Positions 45,804-53,872 of a stretch of DNA of 64,000 bases are shown here, piece by piece. The notes beneath the pieces were generated by a model. It saw only the letters and a list, made by a program, of their open reading frames with translations. It did no database searches and was not told the origin of the DNA. Origin of the DNA: Candidatus Melainabacteria bacterium. Lineage in GTDB: Bacteria > Cyanobacteriota > Vampirovibrionia > Obscuribacterales > Obscuribacteraceae. The DNA is taken from contig RXJR01000022.1 of NCBI GenBank assembly GCA_003963305.1, positions 62,001 through 126,000 on the forward strand, in the 5' to 3' direction. The number at the start of each line of letters is the position of its first letter. Positions within the stretch are counted from its first letter, which is position 1. The position numbers and the translations under genes are program-made.

Positions 45804-46886
45804 TCAGGCCGCTTGTGACTGCAGCTTCTCAGCCTCTTCCTTCGAAATTTGCAAATGACCAGCTACATAAACAATGCCACCAAAGAGGCTCGTTAACGTA
45901 GTCAGACCAAGCCACATGATCGCATATGTGAGTGCGTGTGAGTTGTCGATACCCACCATTGTGAGGAAATAGGTGTAAGCCCATTCTCTGATGCCAATTC
46001 CGTTAAAGCTCGGTGTGACAAAGCCCAGCACAGCCACAGACGGATAGAAGACGAAGTAGTACCAGAGAGGGATTGTCGTGAGTCCCAACGCATATCCCAT
46101 CAATATGTGAACGGTTACGACTACAACCTGCATCAATACTGAAAGTGCGAGCGAAACTCCGATCAAATTCTTGTCTTGCCAATAGACTTTTGCGCTGGAG
46201 TCGTTGAACTTTTTGGTGATGAAATTCTGGGGTCCAAGAATTTTCTGCGTCAATTTCGGCATAAACGGCAAAACGCCGAAAATTCCAATCGTACCAAGGA
46301 AAATTGGTGCCTTTAGAGCCCAGGCCATCTGACTTCCACCAGGACCAAGGAGTATTCCGAGGCTGGCAAACAAGAAGAGTACTGCTATCCCGACAGCGCG
46401 GTCAGCCAGGACCGAGTAGGCGGCTCCGCCGTAACGCCCTGTGCCCTTGGACAGATAGTAACAGCGGCTGAAATCTCCGCCGACAGTGGACGGCAGAAAC
46501 AAGTTGAAGAACAGCCCGACAAAGCAGAACTGCACCAGTTTGAAGAATGGCTTACGGAGACCGACCGCATTAGCCAGCAATTGCCAGCGATATGCGTTGA
46601 GCAGGGTGCTCGAAAAATACATGATTACGGCGCCGCCAAGAAACCATAGATTGGCATGCATGGCGATTTCGAAACTTTTTGACAGGTCGATTTTGCCGAA
46701 CAGAAAGAGGCTTGCGATCATGACGACACTAACGCCAATCTTCAACCGCATTTTCGTCCGGCTGGAAATATGAGGAATGTTAAAACGACGCGGCGCAGGA
46801 GACGCCTGGTACTGCTGTTCAAGCCGCTCCGCCAAATCCGGCTCAATGTCCAGAACTGGAGCCGAACTTGTTCGATTGGATACCAT
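45804..46886 (-). CDS. Lysylphosphatidylglycerol-synthase-TM/flippase-like membrane protein (UPF0104)
   Basis: About 360 residues with roughly eight membrane helices. The motif FNLFLPSTVGGDFSRCYYLSK and the ADRAVGIAVLF segment are the core of the LPG_synthase_TM/AglD family, whose members act as lipid flippases or glycolipid-related membrane proteins. The soluble aminoacyl-transferase part of MprF is absent. The frame opens with TTG at 46910; the ATG at 46886 (MVSNRTSS) is preferred, with GAGG some 12 nt upstream. The lipid substrate is unknown. It precedes the CCA-enzyme gene on the same strand. Confidence 0.85.
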   Translation of the reverse strand: MVSNRTSSAPVLDIEPDLAERLEQQYQASPAPRRFNIPHISSRTKMRLKIGVSVVMIASLFLFGKIDLSKSFEIAMHANLWFLGGAVIMYFSSTLLNAYRWQLLANAVGLRKPFFKLVQFCFVGLFFNLFLPSTVGGDFSRCYYLSKGTGRYGGAAYSVLADRAVGIAVLFLFASLGILLGPGGSQMAWALKAPIFLGTIGIFGVLPFMPKLTQKILGPQNFITKKFNDSSAKVYWQDKNLIGVSLALSVLMQVVVVTVHILMGYALGLTTIPLWYYFVFYPSVAVLGFVTPSFNGIGIREWAYTYFLTMVGIDNSHALTYAIMWLGLTTLTSLFGGIVYVAGHLQISKEEAEKLQSQAA

Positions 46887-47183
46887 CGACAGTGAAGACC
46901 TCAGTGACAATCAGTAGTCATGTTATTGGACCGAGCGCCTCATTAAAACCCCAAATAATTAACTTCGGGGTCCAGACCCTTTCGGCCGCCTATTTCTCGA
47001 CGCCGGCTCGAAAAAAACGGTAGAATTAAATATTCTGAAGTTATTAAGGGTCAGAATGACGTCGATCACCGGGGATATTTGGCGAGCTCTCGACGTCTTC
47101 ATGTAACAGGTTAGAGCTGCCAGTGCGCATACTCGGCGCAATGATCTAAGATTTGAATAGAAGACAAGAAAGAGGTAGGCATT

Positions 47184-48575
47184 TTGTTGGAACGCAAAAG
47201 AGTAGCGAGAATCGGTATTCCGCTCCTGTCCTGCATGCTGTTTTTTGGGCTGCAGAGCTTGATGGTCAAAGGGGAGAAGAGCCCAAATCAGCCGCAGGTG
47301 ATGAACCTGGATGGCGTTGTGCTAGCTCAGTCGACCCGTTCTACGGTCGTGCCTCAAGTGCTTTACCAGAAAGCCTGGAAACTCATTAAAGACTCCTATT
47401 ACGACCAGAAATTCGGCGAAAAGAACAACAAAGACGGCGCTCAGGACTGGAACCGCTGGGAGCACCACTATGACGGCAAGCTGAAAACGTCAGACGATGC
47501 GCACAAGGCCATCGAAACAATGCTCGCCAGCCTTGGGGACCCATACACCCGGTTTCTCGACCGCGACGCCTTCGACGACGAGAAGTCGCAAATCGACGCC
47601 CACCTCTTCGGTGTCGGTATGCAGCTGGGCATGAACAAAGAGCACAAGGTTGTAGTAATCGCGCCTATCGAGGACACACCTGCCTTCAGAGCCGGGGTGC
47701 AACCGGGTGACGAAATTACCGAAGTCGACAAAAAGCCTGTTAAAGGTCAATCGCTCGACACCGTCGTTAAGCAGATACGTGGACCGATCAAGACAAAGGT
47801 CAACATTACGTTGATGCGCAAGGCTGAGAAGAAGTCTGTAATTCTCGAACGAGCAGAAATTCCAATTCGTGCTGTCGCAACCAGTGAGTTGCTGCCTGGA
47901 AACATCGGCTATATCAGATTGGACAGCTTCATATCATCCAAGGCAAACGCCGAGATGAAGTCCGCATTGAAGAAACTGTCGGGAGCAGACGGCATTATTC
48001 TCGACCTGAGAAACAATCCGGGCGGACTTCTCGCCAACGCCATCGAAATTGCCAACATGTTCCTCGACAAGGGCATCATCGTTAGCACTATCGATGCTGA
48101 TGGCTACAAGACTTCGCAGATGTCTTCCAGCAGCCCGATTACGCACCAGCCAATGATCGTCTTGATCAATGGTGGCAGCGCCAGTGCCAGTGAAATTCTC
48201 AGTGGTGCATTGCGCGACAACGGACGAGCCAAGCTCGTTGGTCAAAAATCATTCGGAAAGGGTCTGGTTCAAGCGATCAACAAACTCGAAGATGGCTCAG
48301 GCATCAACGTGACGATTGCTCGATACCTGACTCCAAACGACACTGATATCCACAAGCAAGGTATCACTCCGGACTATCTGGTAAAACTTGAAGACAAGGA
48401 CTACACCACAGGTAGAGGTCCATGGTGGATCGACTTGAGTTACTCCAACTTCAAGAAAGCACCTACTGATAATAAGGACATTCAGTTGAACAAGGCAGTC
48501 GAAGTAATAAAAGACACGATTGCTAAAACTTCAGGGAAACAGACAGCCCAGGCTGGCGAAACCGCGAAGAACTGA
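47184..48575 (+). CDS. C-terminal processing protease (S41, CtpA-like)
   Basis: A 463-residue periplasmic or membrane-tethered protease. It starts at TTG (47184 or 47187) with AGAGG upstream. An N-terminal hydrophobic segment (IGIPLLSCMLFFGLQSL) is a signal peptide or anchor. A PDZ domain (about 135-215; IEDTPAFRAGVQPGDEITEV) recognises C-termini. The protease domain has LDLRNNPGGLL, the nucleophile Ser334 in GGSASASEI and the general-base Lys359 in SFGKGLVQ, exactly 25 residues later. Unlike the S41 protein at 9 kb, it has the full CtpA/Prc dyad. In Cyanobacteria CtpA matures photosystem D1; in this non-photosynthetic setting it more likely handles envelope protein quality. Confidence 0.94.
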   Translation: MLERKRVARIGIPLLSCMLFFGLQSLMVKGEKSPNQPQVMNLDGVVLAQSTRSTVVPQVLYQKAWKLIKDSYYDQKFGEKNNKDGAQDWNRWEHHYDGKLKTSDDAHKAIETMLASLGDPYTRFLDRDAFDDEKSQIDAHLFGVGMQLGMNKEHKVVVIAPIEDTPAFRAGVQPGDEITEVDKKPVKGQSLDTVVKQIRGPIKTKVNITLMRKAEKKSVILERAEIPIRAVATSELLPGNIGYIRLDSFISSKANAEMKSALKKLSGADGIILDLRNNPGGLLANAIEIANMFLDKGIIVSTIDADGYKTSQMSSSSPITHQPMIVLINGGSASASEILSGALRDNGRAKLVGQKSFGKGLVQAINKLEDGSGINVTIARYLTPNDTDIHKQGITPDYLVKLEDKDYTTGRGPWWIDLSYSNFKKAPTDNKDIQLNKAVEVIKDTIAKTSGKQTAQAGETAKN

Positions 48576-48605
48576 AGACCGCACAAGCAAACAGGAAGCG
48601 ATGAG

Positions 48606-48630
48606 GGGTGGCGAAAGCCACCCTTCGTTT
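48606..48630 (+). terminator. Terminator after the CtpA-like gene
   Basis: GGGTGGC-gaaa-GCCACCC is followed by TTCGTTT. It touches the last bases of the convergent LysR gene. Confidence 0.8.
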
Positions 48631-49498
48631 ATTGCATTGTCAGAACGATCGACTTCAGCCTTGCGATGTCAGAACGGCTGTCTGTTCCAATCAAATGAAG
48701 CAAGTGATAGTGAATATTCGGCAGGGAAGGAATTGGTCGTGTCACCAGTGTTCGTGGAATAGTGCATGACGAATGAACCACAGCCAGCCCAAGTTTCAAT
48801 TGCACAAATCGAAGCATGAGCTCCCAGCCCTGTGCTTCAACAGCCACTTCCCATTCCACTCCAGCCGATTGCAGCGCCATCGAAAGCATCTGGCGATGAG
48901 GACGATTTGATGGCGGCACAATAAGCTTTTCGCCAGACAGATCAGCGAGTTTAATCGATTTTTTCTTAGCCAGGTAATGATCGCGAGGCATCACCAGAAC
49001 CTGAGTAACCTTCTTGAGAGGCACAGCAGTGAAGCCATGCGGTGTGGTTTCTAACGGTGCAACGCCCAGATCTGCTCGACCTGAGCCGATCGCTTCGATT
49101 ATTCCCTCCCGGTCTGCCGTCAACAGTTTGAGCCGGTCCCGTCCTCTACGCGTGAATTCTTGAATCGCATCAGCTAGCAAGTATTGATAGGTCCCCTCCC
49201 CGGCAGCAAGAACAATAGGTCGCATCACTTTCTCGCCGCTCAATTCCTGCATGAAGACATCCAGGCGGTCCTCGATTTCTCGACCGAAGCGGGCCACCTT
49301 TTTGCCATGCTCGGTCAGTTCGAGACCTCGACCGGAACGAATGTAGAGAGGTACACCCAATGTTTCACCCAGCTCACTTATTTTGACGTGCAGGGCCGGC
49401 TGTGAGATGTGCAGCGCTTCCGCAGCATGCGTGAAATTCAATTTGTCGGCGAAGACGGCAAACGAACGCAAGGAGTCCAGAGTTGGTGTTTTAGTCAT
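48629..49498 (-). CDS. LysR-family transcriptional regulator
   Basis: A 289-residue regulator. The N-terminal winged HTH is clear (LRSFAVFADKLNFTHAAEAL, then SQPALHVKISELGETLGV). The effector-binding domain follows (PIVLAAGEGTYQYLLADAI, then RADLGVAPLETT). LysR proteins usually control a divergent neighbour; here that is the HAD-like gene, 115 nt away. The spacer has A/T-rich partial dyads such as ATAG-N9-CTAT that could be a binding site, but none is decisive. The effector is unknown. Confidence 0.92.
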   Translation of the reverse strand: MTKTPTLDSLRSFAVFADKLNFTHAAEALHISQPALHVKISELGETLGVPLYIRSGRGLELTEHGKKVARFGREIEDRLDVFMQELSGEKVMRPIVLAAGEGTYQYLLADAIQEFTRRGRDRLKLLTADREGIIEAIGSGRADLGVAPLETTPHGFTAVPLKKVTQVLVMPRDHYLAKKKSIKLADLSGEKLIVPPSNRPHRQMLSMALQSAGVEWEVAVEAQGWELMLRFVQLKLGLAVVHSSCTIPRTLVTRPIPSLPNIHYHLLHLIGTDSRSDIARLKSIVLTMQ

Positions 49499-49613
49499 AA
49501 CCTGAAAATATAGCTTATCTAAATCAAATAGTTCCGTCTTATAGCTTTGTGCCCTATTGTGAGATCAACAAATCAATTTAAAACACAGTCAGGAAGCTGG
49601 CTAAGGAGGAACT

Positions 49614-50111
49614 ATGGTTAACCGCAAATTCGGAGTGGATATAGGAGGTGTCCTGATTGGTCGAGAAAACGATGGAACTGATACATCGTTTTTCGGGCCG
49701 AACTATTTGCTCACAACTCAAGTGCCGCAAGCTTTCGAATCGATCAAGAAACTGAGAGAGGCTGACTTTGATGTCTATCTGGTGTCAAAATGTGGTGCCT
49801 CGACGGAGAAGAAAACTCTGGATTGGCTCGAACATCACAATTTCTACGACCTGACTAATGTCGATAGAAATCGCGTTCGGTTTTGCCGTCAGAGAGCAGA
49901 AAAAGCTGGTATATGCGATGAGATAGGGGTGACCCACTTCATCGACGACCGATTGGAAGTGCTTTCATACCTGGTTAATGTTGAGCATCTTTTCCTGATC
50001 AATGCTGATGCGAAAGAGGTGCGCCGGTATCAACATTTCCTGCCTAAAGTGAATATGGTAAGAACATGGCCGGAGGTCCTAGATCTCGCGCTTGCCGCTC
50101 TCGTAAGTTGA
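49614..50111 (+). CDS. HAD-superfamily-like protein with altered motif I
   Basis: A 165-residue protein with a strong AAGGAGG 4-5 nt before the ATG. Motif I reads VDIGGV: the nucleophile Asp (residue 9) is kept, but the usual acid/base Asp two residues later is Gly. Motif II is likely VYLVSKCG, and motif IV is THFIDDRLEVL, with two acidic residues. HAD proteins lacking the second Asp are often dehalogenase-, phosphonatase- or binding-type rather than ordinary phosphatases, so no reaction is given. It is divergent from the LysR gene, which probably controls it. Confidence 0.75.
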   Translation: MVNRKFGVDIGGVLIGRENDGTDTSFFGPNYLLTTQVPQAFESIKKLREADFDVYLVSKCGASTEKKTLDWLEHHNFYDLTNVDRNRVRFCRQRAEKAGICDEIGVTHFIDDRLEVLSYLVNVEHLFLINADAKEVRRYQHFLPKVNMVRTWPEVLDLALAALVS

Positions 50112-50144
50112 TCGGTGCAAGAAATCAGAGCGGCAAATGAACCA

Positions 50145-50693
50145 TCAGCTCTCTGGAAATTCTATGTACTGAACCGGTACATGGTCTGTGAGCCAGACAC
50201 TGTTGTCGCTCAGGAAAAACTGATAGCCGTCAGCAGCCATCTGACGGCTATTCACATTGAGAACTAACGGTTTTCCATAGCGCTTCCCTACTTCGATAGC
50301 CGTCTCTATTCGAGCGGACAGATGCACGTGGTGTCTCTTCTGCTTTTGCAATCCGAGTTGCTTGATGGAATCCACAAAACGGGTGGCTGTGCCGTGGTAG
50401 AGAAGATCAGGGGGCTGCGCTGGTTTAAGATTTAGATCGATATCAGTAGAGTGCCCCTGGGCTGCACGAATCTTTGAGCGATCGTCGTTGAACTGAAATC
50501 TCTTTTTGTCATTGTTCTTGACGATTGAGTTGAGCCGGCTGAAGTCGAGGGGACAACCTTTTCGCGAAACGGCTTGAAGCAGCTCGTCTACCTGAGCCCA
50601 GCCATGTGCGTCCAGGTGAAGTCCGATTTCTTCTGGTTTGTGGCGCAGAACGAGCGCAAGAAACTTACTGACTCGAATGTCATCCCAGGTCAT
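50145..50693 (-). CDS. kptA: RNA 2'-phosphotransferase (KptA/Tpt1 family)
   Basis: A 182-residue enzyme that moves an internal RNA 2'-phosphate to NAD+, giving ADP-ribose 1'',2''-cyclic phosphate. Family marks: SKFLALVLRHKPEEIGLHLD and GWAQVDELL in the N-terminal lobe, KKRFQF, then the NAD-binding lobe LYHGTATRFVDSIKQLGL and HHVHLSA. Length matches bacterial KptA. In eukaryotes it finishes tRNA splicing. Bacteria lack that pathway and the natural substrate is still unclear, perhaps RNA repair or NAD-linked capping reactions. It sits next to pheA, 45 nt away, on the same strand. Confidence 0.92.
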   Translation of the reverse strand: MTWDDIRVSKFLALVLRHKPEEIGLHLDAHGWAQVDELLQAVSRKGCPLDFSRLNSIVKNNDKKRFQFNDDRSKIRAAQGHSTDIDLNLKPAQPPDLLYHGTATRFVDSIKQLGLQKQKRHHVHLSARIETAIEVGKRYGKPLVLNVNSRQMAADGYQFFLSDNSVWLTDHVPVQYIEFPES

Positions 50694-50738
50694 GATGGTG
50701 CTTCACAATCAACTGCCTGAAATCCACTCGTGAAGAGA

Positions 50739-51686
50739 CTAGAGAAGTTTACCCACCGGATAAAGACCGAGCAGTCTCACATCATACTGAAACTCTTTTC
50801 GGTAGGCATAAATAAGCTTATGCTGCTCCTCATTGGCGACTTCGATATCTACGAAAAATCGATAATGCCACGGCAGTTCTGGAATCGGCCGAGACTTGCA
50901 GGTCGTCAAATTAACACCGCAACGGGCGAAATTTGTCAGCACTGCCGCGAGCGAACCCGGTTCGTTCGGCAAGGCCAGGGCTACTGAAACTTTGTAAGGC
51001 GTCGGCACATGTTTGGCGGCGTATTCAGCTTGTGTGATCAAGCCAAAACGCGTGGCATTATGGGCATAGTCTTCAATATTTGGAAGCACGACAGCCAGTC
51101 CATTAGCTTCACACGCCTTGCCGCTGGCAATAGCCGCGATCTTAGGATCTTGACGCTCTTTCACAAGTTTCGCAGATGCGCTTGTATCCCAGTGGGGAAC
51201 AGGGCGCATGTTTGGATAACGTTGAAAAAGCTTACGGCATTGATCGAGCGCTGCCGGATGCGAATATACTTCTCGTATATCTTCTAATACCGCATTTGGT
51301 ATTGAAATCAAATTGTGTTGAACAGGCACAAAAACTTCGGCTGTAATCACTGCTGAACGAGACCAGAGCAAATCATAGTTGGCATCAATTGAGCCCATGG
51401 AAGTGTTTTCCAGGGGAATTGCTCCATAGAAATCTTTGCTTGTATGAATTGTTTCGAAAACTTCGTCGAAGCTTCTGCATGCGACAAGAGTAGTTTCACT
51501 TTCGCCAAACAACTCCTGAGCAAAATGTTGAGCGGCGCGATGACTGAACGATCCTACGTTTCCCTGAAACGCTACACCGCGCTTAGCTTTTGCCAGAGTC
51601 GATTTGTAGTCCGACGGTTGTGCGACAGTGCCATATTGGGCGGTGCCGTACTGAACTGCGGGAGCCGGAAGTGGTTGTTGAGTCAT
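50739..51686 (-). CDS. pheA: Prephenate dehydratase
   Basis: A 315-residue enzyme that turns prephenate into phenylpyruvate in phenylalanine synthesis (EC 4.2.1.51). Catalytic-domain motifs are VAFQGNVGSFSH, AIPLENTSMGSI, the key T-R-F in HNATRFGLI and PVQHNLI. A C-terminal ACT domain (PNEPGSLAAVLTNFARCGVNL, then CKSRPIPELPWHYRFFVDIE) gives feedback inhibition by Phe. There is no chorismate-mutase domain, so it is the monofunctional form. The first 35 residues are Gln/Thr-rich and unconserved. Confidence 0.94.
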   Translation of the reverse strand: MTQQPLPAPAVQYGTAQYGTVAQPSDYKSTLAKAKRGVAFQGNVGSFSHRAAQHFAQELFGESETTLVACRSFDEVFETIHTSKDFYGAIPLENTSMGSIDANYDLLWSRSAVITAEVFVPVQHNLISIPNAVLEDIREVYSHPAALDQCRKLFQRYPNMRPVPHWDTSASAKLVKERQDPKIAAIASGKACEANGLAVVLPNIEDYAHNATRFGLITQAEYAAKHVPTPYKVSVALALPNEPGSLAAVLTNFARCGVNLTTCKSRPIPELPWHYRFFVDIEVANEEQHKLIYAYRKEFQYDVRLLGLYPVGKLL

Positions 51687-51875
51687 TGTTCTTTTACTAA
51701 AGTGTAGCCGTGGTGAATATATAGATATCTCTACTTCAAGAGAATTATACGTTGACTACTACACGATCCGGTTGCCAAGAATCACATCACTTGGCTAGAG
51801 TAATTTCACTTTTCCGTAATGATTGACCAAATGGCGCTTCAGACGGAAAAAAAGTAAGTTGACAGTAGACTATTG

Positions 51876-51898
51876 GGTGTTTTTAAACAAAGGTACAA
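51876..51898. repeat. 23-bp direct repeat, left copy
   Basis: GGTGTTTTTAAACAAAGG plus TACAA, identical to 52523-52545. It lies 76 nt beyond the stop of the orphan gene at 51975-52502 and about 190 nt upstream of pheA. Together the copies bracket the orphan gene. Confidence 0.85.
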
Positions 51899-51974
51899 GT
51901 CATTTTGTTGGAATCGCTGATTGTCGAAGTGTTTCAACGACAGCTCAGCTTCTCTCGGTAGTTGGAATCCTTTG

Positions 51975-52502
51975 TCATATCTCCACATCAGCGGCAATGC
52001 CGTCCCAGTCAATCTCTTGCAGTTTCTTCAAAACAGTCTCGTCGATCGGGAAACAGTATTCTCCTTGAAACCAGACCACAGTTGCGTACGACAGGTCCTT
52101 TGTTTTACTCCTGGCCGGGAAGACGGATTTGAAACTGGCGATGCAGGAGACCAGAGGCAACCATTCTGCAGGCCGGGATGGACATGAGTCATTCATGTCG
52201 CCAGGCCGGCGAAGAAAGTCTCGCCTTTCGGGGGCTATCAAATAGGGGCTGCCACCATGAAAACAGTGCTGTCGAGCAGCTCTGGCAAGTGTCTCCTCGA
52301 TGATTTGATCGTTCCATTCTGTGGATGGCACGCCTTCCAGCCAGCCCGAGTAAGTCATGGACTGATGAATACTGGTTAAGGTGATCGCCATGCCCGACGC
52401 TATCTGCAGCCGACAGTGCAGATGATAAGAAGCATCGTAGTTGAGATTAGTGGCTTTCTCATTTTGAGGCTGTGGATTGTCGGACACTGGAGTCGGTCTC
52501 AT
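51975..52502 (-). CDS. Orphan protein of unknown function flanked by 23-bp repeats
   Basis: A 175-residue protein with no recognised family. It has no signal peptide or membrane helix. The first 25 residues are Pro/Asn/Gln-rich. The body has distinctive aromatic and Trp-containing blocks (MTYSGWLEGVPSTEWNDQII, WFQGEYCFPIDETVL, KLQEIDWDGIAADVE) of a compact mixed alpha/beta domain. An exact 23-bp direct repeat stands 21 nt before its ATG and 76 nt after its stop. This could be a shared regulatory site or the scar of insertion as a cassette. Its isolation and composition would suit an immunity or accessory protein, but that is a guess. Confidence 0.65.
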   Translation of the reverse strand: MRPTPVSDNPQPQNEKATNLNYDASYHLHCRLQIASGMAITLTSIHQSMTYSGWLEGVPSTEWNDQIIEETLARAARQHCFHGGSPYLIAPERRDFLRRPGDMNDSCPSRPAEWLPLVSCIASFKSVFPARSKTKDLSYATVVWFQGEYCFPIDETVLKKLQEIDWDGIAADVEI

Positions 52503-52522
52503 GCTCTGATCCCCAGTATAGA

Positions 52523-52545
52523 GGTGTTTTTAAACAAAGGTACAA
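52523..52545. repeat. 23-bp direct repeat, right copy
   Basis: Identical in 23 of 23 bases to 51876-51898. It ends 21 nt upstream of the orphan gene's start (read on the minus strand), so this copy probably lies in its promoter or leader. Confidence 0.85.
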
Positions 52546-52710
52546 AAGCTCTCATAAGATTTCGAGGCGGCTGTGAGGTAACCACGAACTGCGCCACGGC
52601 TCGATAGCAACATGGCGGCATTTCAACGTGCACGGAGAATTTGATTTCTCGGGCGAGCGAATGGTCGATTCGATTGGATTGGCGACTCCTTGCACCACTT
52701 GGCAAGCCGA

Positions 52711-53322
52711 TTAGCAATCCATGCCCTGGATAGCGCGGCCATGATGCTTAAGTTGAGTGGTACTGGATATGGTGGTAGCCTGCTCCATTAACCAATCGGG
52801 TGCTCTTCTGCCCGTCAGTAACAGAACAGTGGGGTCGGTTCGATATTCAATCGCCGCTTTGAAATCATCCCAACTTACGAGACCTACCCGCGCTACGTCT
52901 AAGACTTCGTCACCGATAACGATGTCGTCCTTTCGCTTCAGGGCCTCACTGATGTAATTGAGCCCCTCCAACGCCGCTTCCCTGTCCTCTGGAAGAATGC
53001 CGTTTGGTGAGCTATACAGCCTGAAACTACCCTTAGGGCCGGTTCCGATGCGATTCACACCGGTGTAGTGAACCGTCAGCTTGCCGAAGCCATCCTCTTT
53101 CACGTTGGAAAGGATCTTTAGAGCCTTACCTTCGCTCGAATTGCCTTCCAGTTTGTCAAAGAAGACAAGTGAGACGTTTTTGCCGGTACTCAGAGCCCTC
53201 AACAACACTCCGAAGGTCGCAGTAGACTTGCCATTACCCGTTCCCAGGTACAAACGAATGCGCTCTTGCACCGGTTTATTTTCCTCGGTGCCAGCCGCAG
53301 CCGACTGTTCTTGCGTTGTCAT
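52711..53322 (-). CDS. Cob(I)alamin adenosyltransferase, CobO/BtuR-like
   Basis: A 203-residue P-loop protein. The family converts cob(I)yrinate diamide or cobalamin to its adenosyl form with ATP. RIRLYLGTGNGKSTATFG at residues 21-38 is the nucleotide loop, a variant of the usual Y-T-G-(D/N)-G-K-G-K-T-T. DIVIGDEVLDVARVGLVSW matches the conserved core (D-E-x-x-x-A), and LLLTGRRAPDWL the C-terminal motif. The Gly-Lys-Ser loop is shorter than in CobA, so function should be held as family-level. No other B12 gene is nearby; it may serve salvage. Confidence 0.82.
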   Translation of the reverse strand: MTTQEQSAAAGTEENKPVQERIRLYLGTGNGKSTATFGVLLRALSTGKNVSLVFFDKLEGNSSEGKALKILSNVKEDGFGKLTVHYTGVNRIGTGPKGSFRLYSSPNGILPEDREAALEGLNYISEALKRKDDIVIGDEVLDVARVGLVSWDDFKAAIEYRTDPTVLLLTGRRAPDWLMEQATTISSTTQLKHHGRAIQGMDC

Positions 53323-53369
53323 ATCGAGTCCGCCATGAGGGAGCCAACTTCAGGCTCTATCATAAACCG

Positions 53370-53750
53370 TCAGGACGCGATACGTATCACCTGAGTCGGG
53401 TGTCCATGCTCATCAACGCAGACAAATGTCATATCGGCCGATGTGACTGCGATACGCTCTTGACCGCGCTGTACTTCCACGTCGACATGCACGGAAATCG
53501 ATGTGTTTCCGATTCTCGTAGTGTGTGTATAGAAGCTCACAACCTCACCAACAAGCACTGGAGCCTTGAAGACGACCTCCTTGATGGCAACCGTGACAAT
53601 GCGCTGTCTTGTGCTCTTCTGGACCTCGGCGGCGCCGGCAAGGTCGATATAGCTCAGGATAATTCCACCAAAAATCGTACCGTGTTTATTAGTGTCGCGA
53701 GGCAGCAAAACCACGCGAATTGCAGGATCGCGCTGCAAACTTTCACTCAC
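53370..53750 (-). CDS. Hotdog-fold acyl-CoA thioesterase (YciA-like)
   Basis: A 126-residue protein. It starts at GTG with a strong GGAGGG 6 nt upstream. The hotdog pattern is clear: VLLPRDTNKHGTIFGGIILSYIDLAG (N-x-x-G-T-I-F-G-G core with the long central helix), then VVFKAPVLVGEVVSFYT and ADMTFVCVD. The family hydrolyses acyl-CoA thioesters in the cytoplasm, controlling acyl-CoA pools. The exact chain length is unknown. It lies 47 nt upstream of the CobO-like gene on the same strand. Confidence 0.9.
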   Translation of the reverse strand: MSESLQRDPAIRVVLLPRDTNKHGTIFGGIILSYIDLAGAAEVQKSTRQRIVTVAIKEVVFKAPVLVGEVVSFYTHTTRIGNTSISVHVDVEVQRGQERIAVTSADMTFVCVDEHGHPTQVIRIAS

Positions 53751-53872
53751 CTTGAACCCTCCAGGATGTCCGATGCTAATCTGGCATCTTGACTATACAA
53801 AGGTCCACCCTTGTTAAGAGAGTTGCAAGACTGAAAAATCTACAGGCGATGCCTAATGCTGCACCAAATGCC

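Noticed and set aside
47184-48575. CtpA-like protein as evidence of photosynthesis (D1 processing)
   Set aside because: No photosystem or pigment gene is present in the window, and CtpA-like proteases are widespread in non-photosynthetic bacteria.
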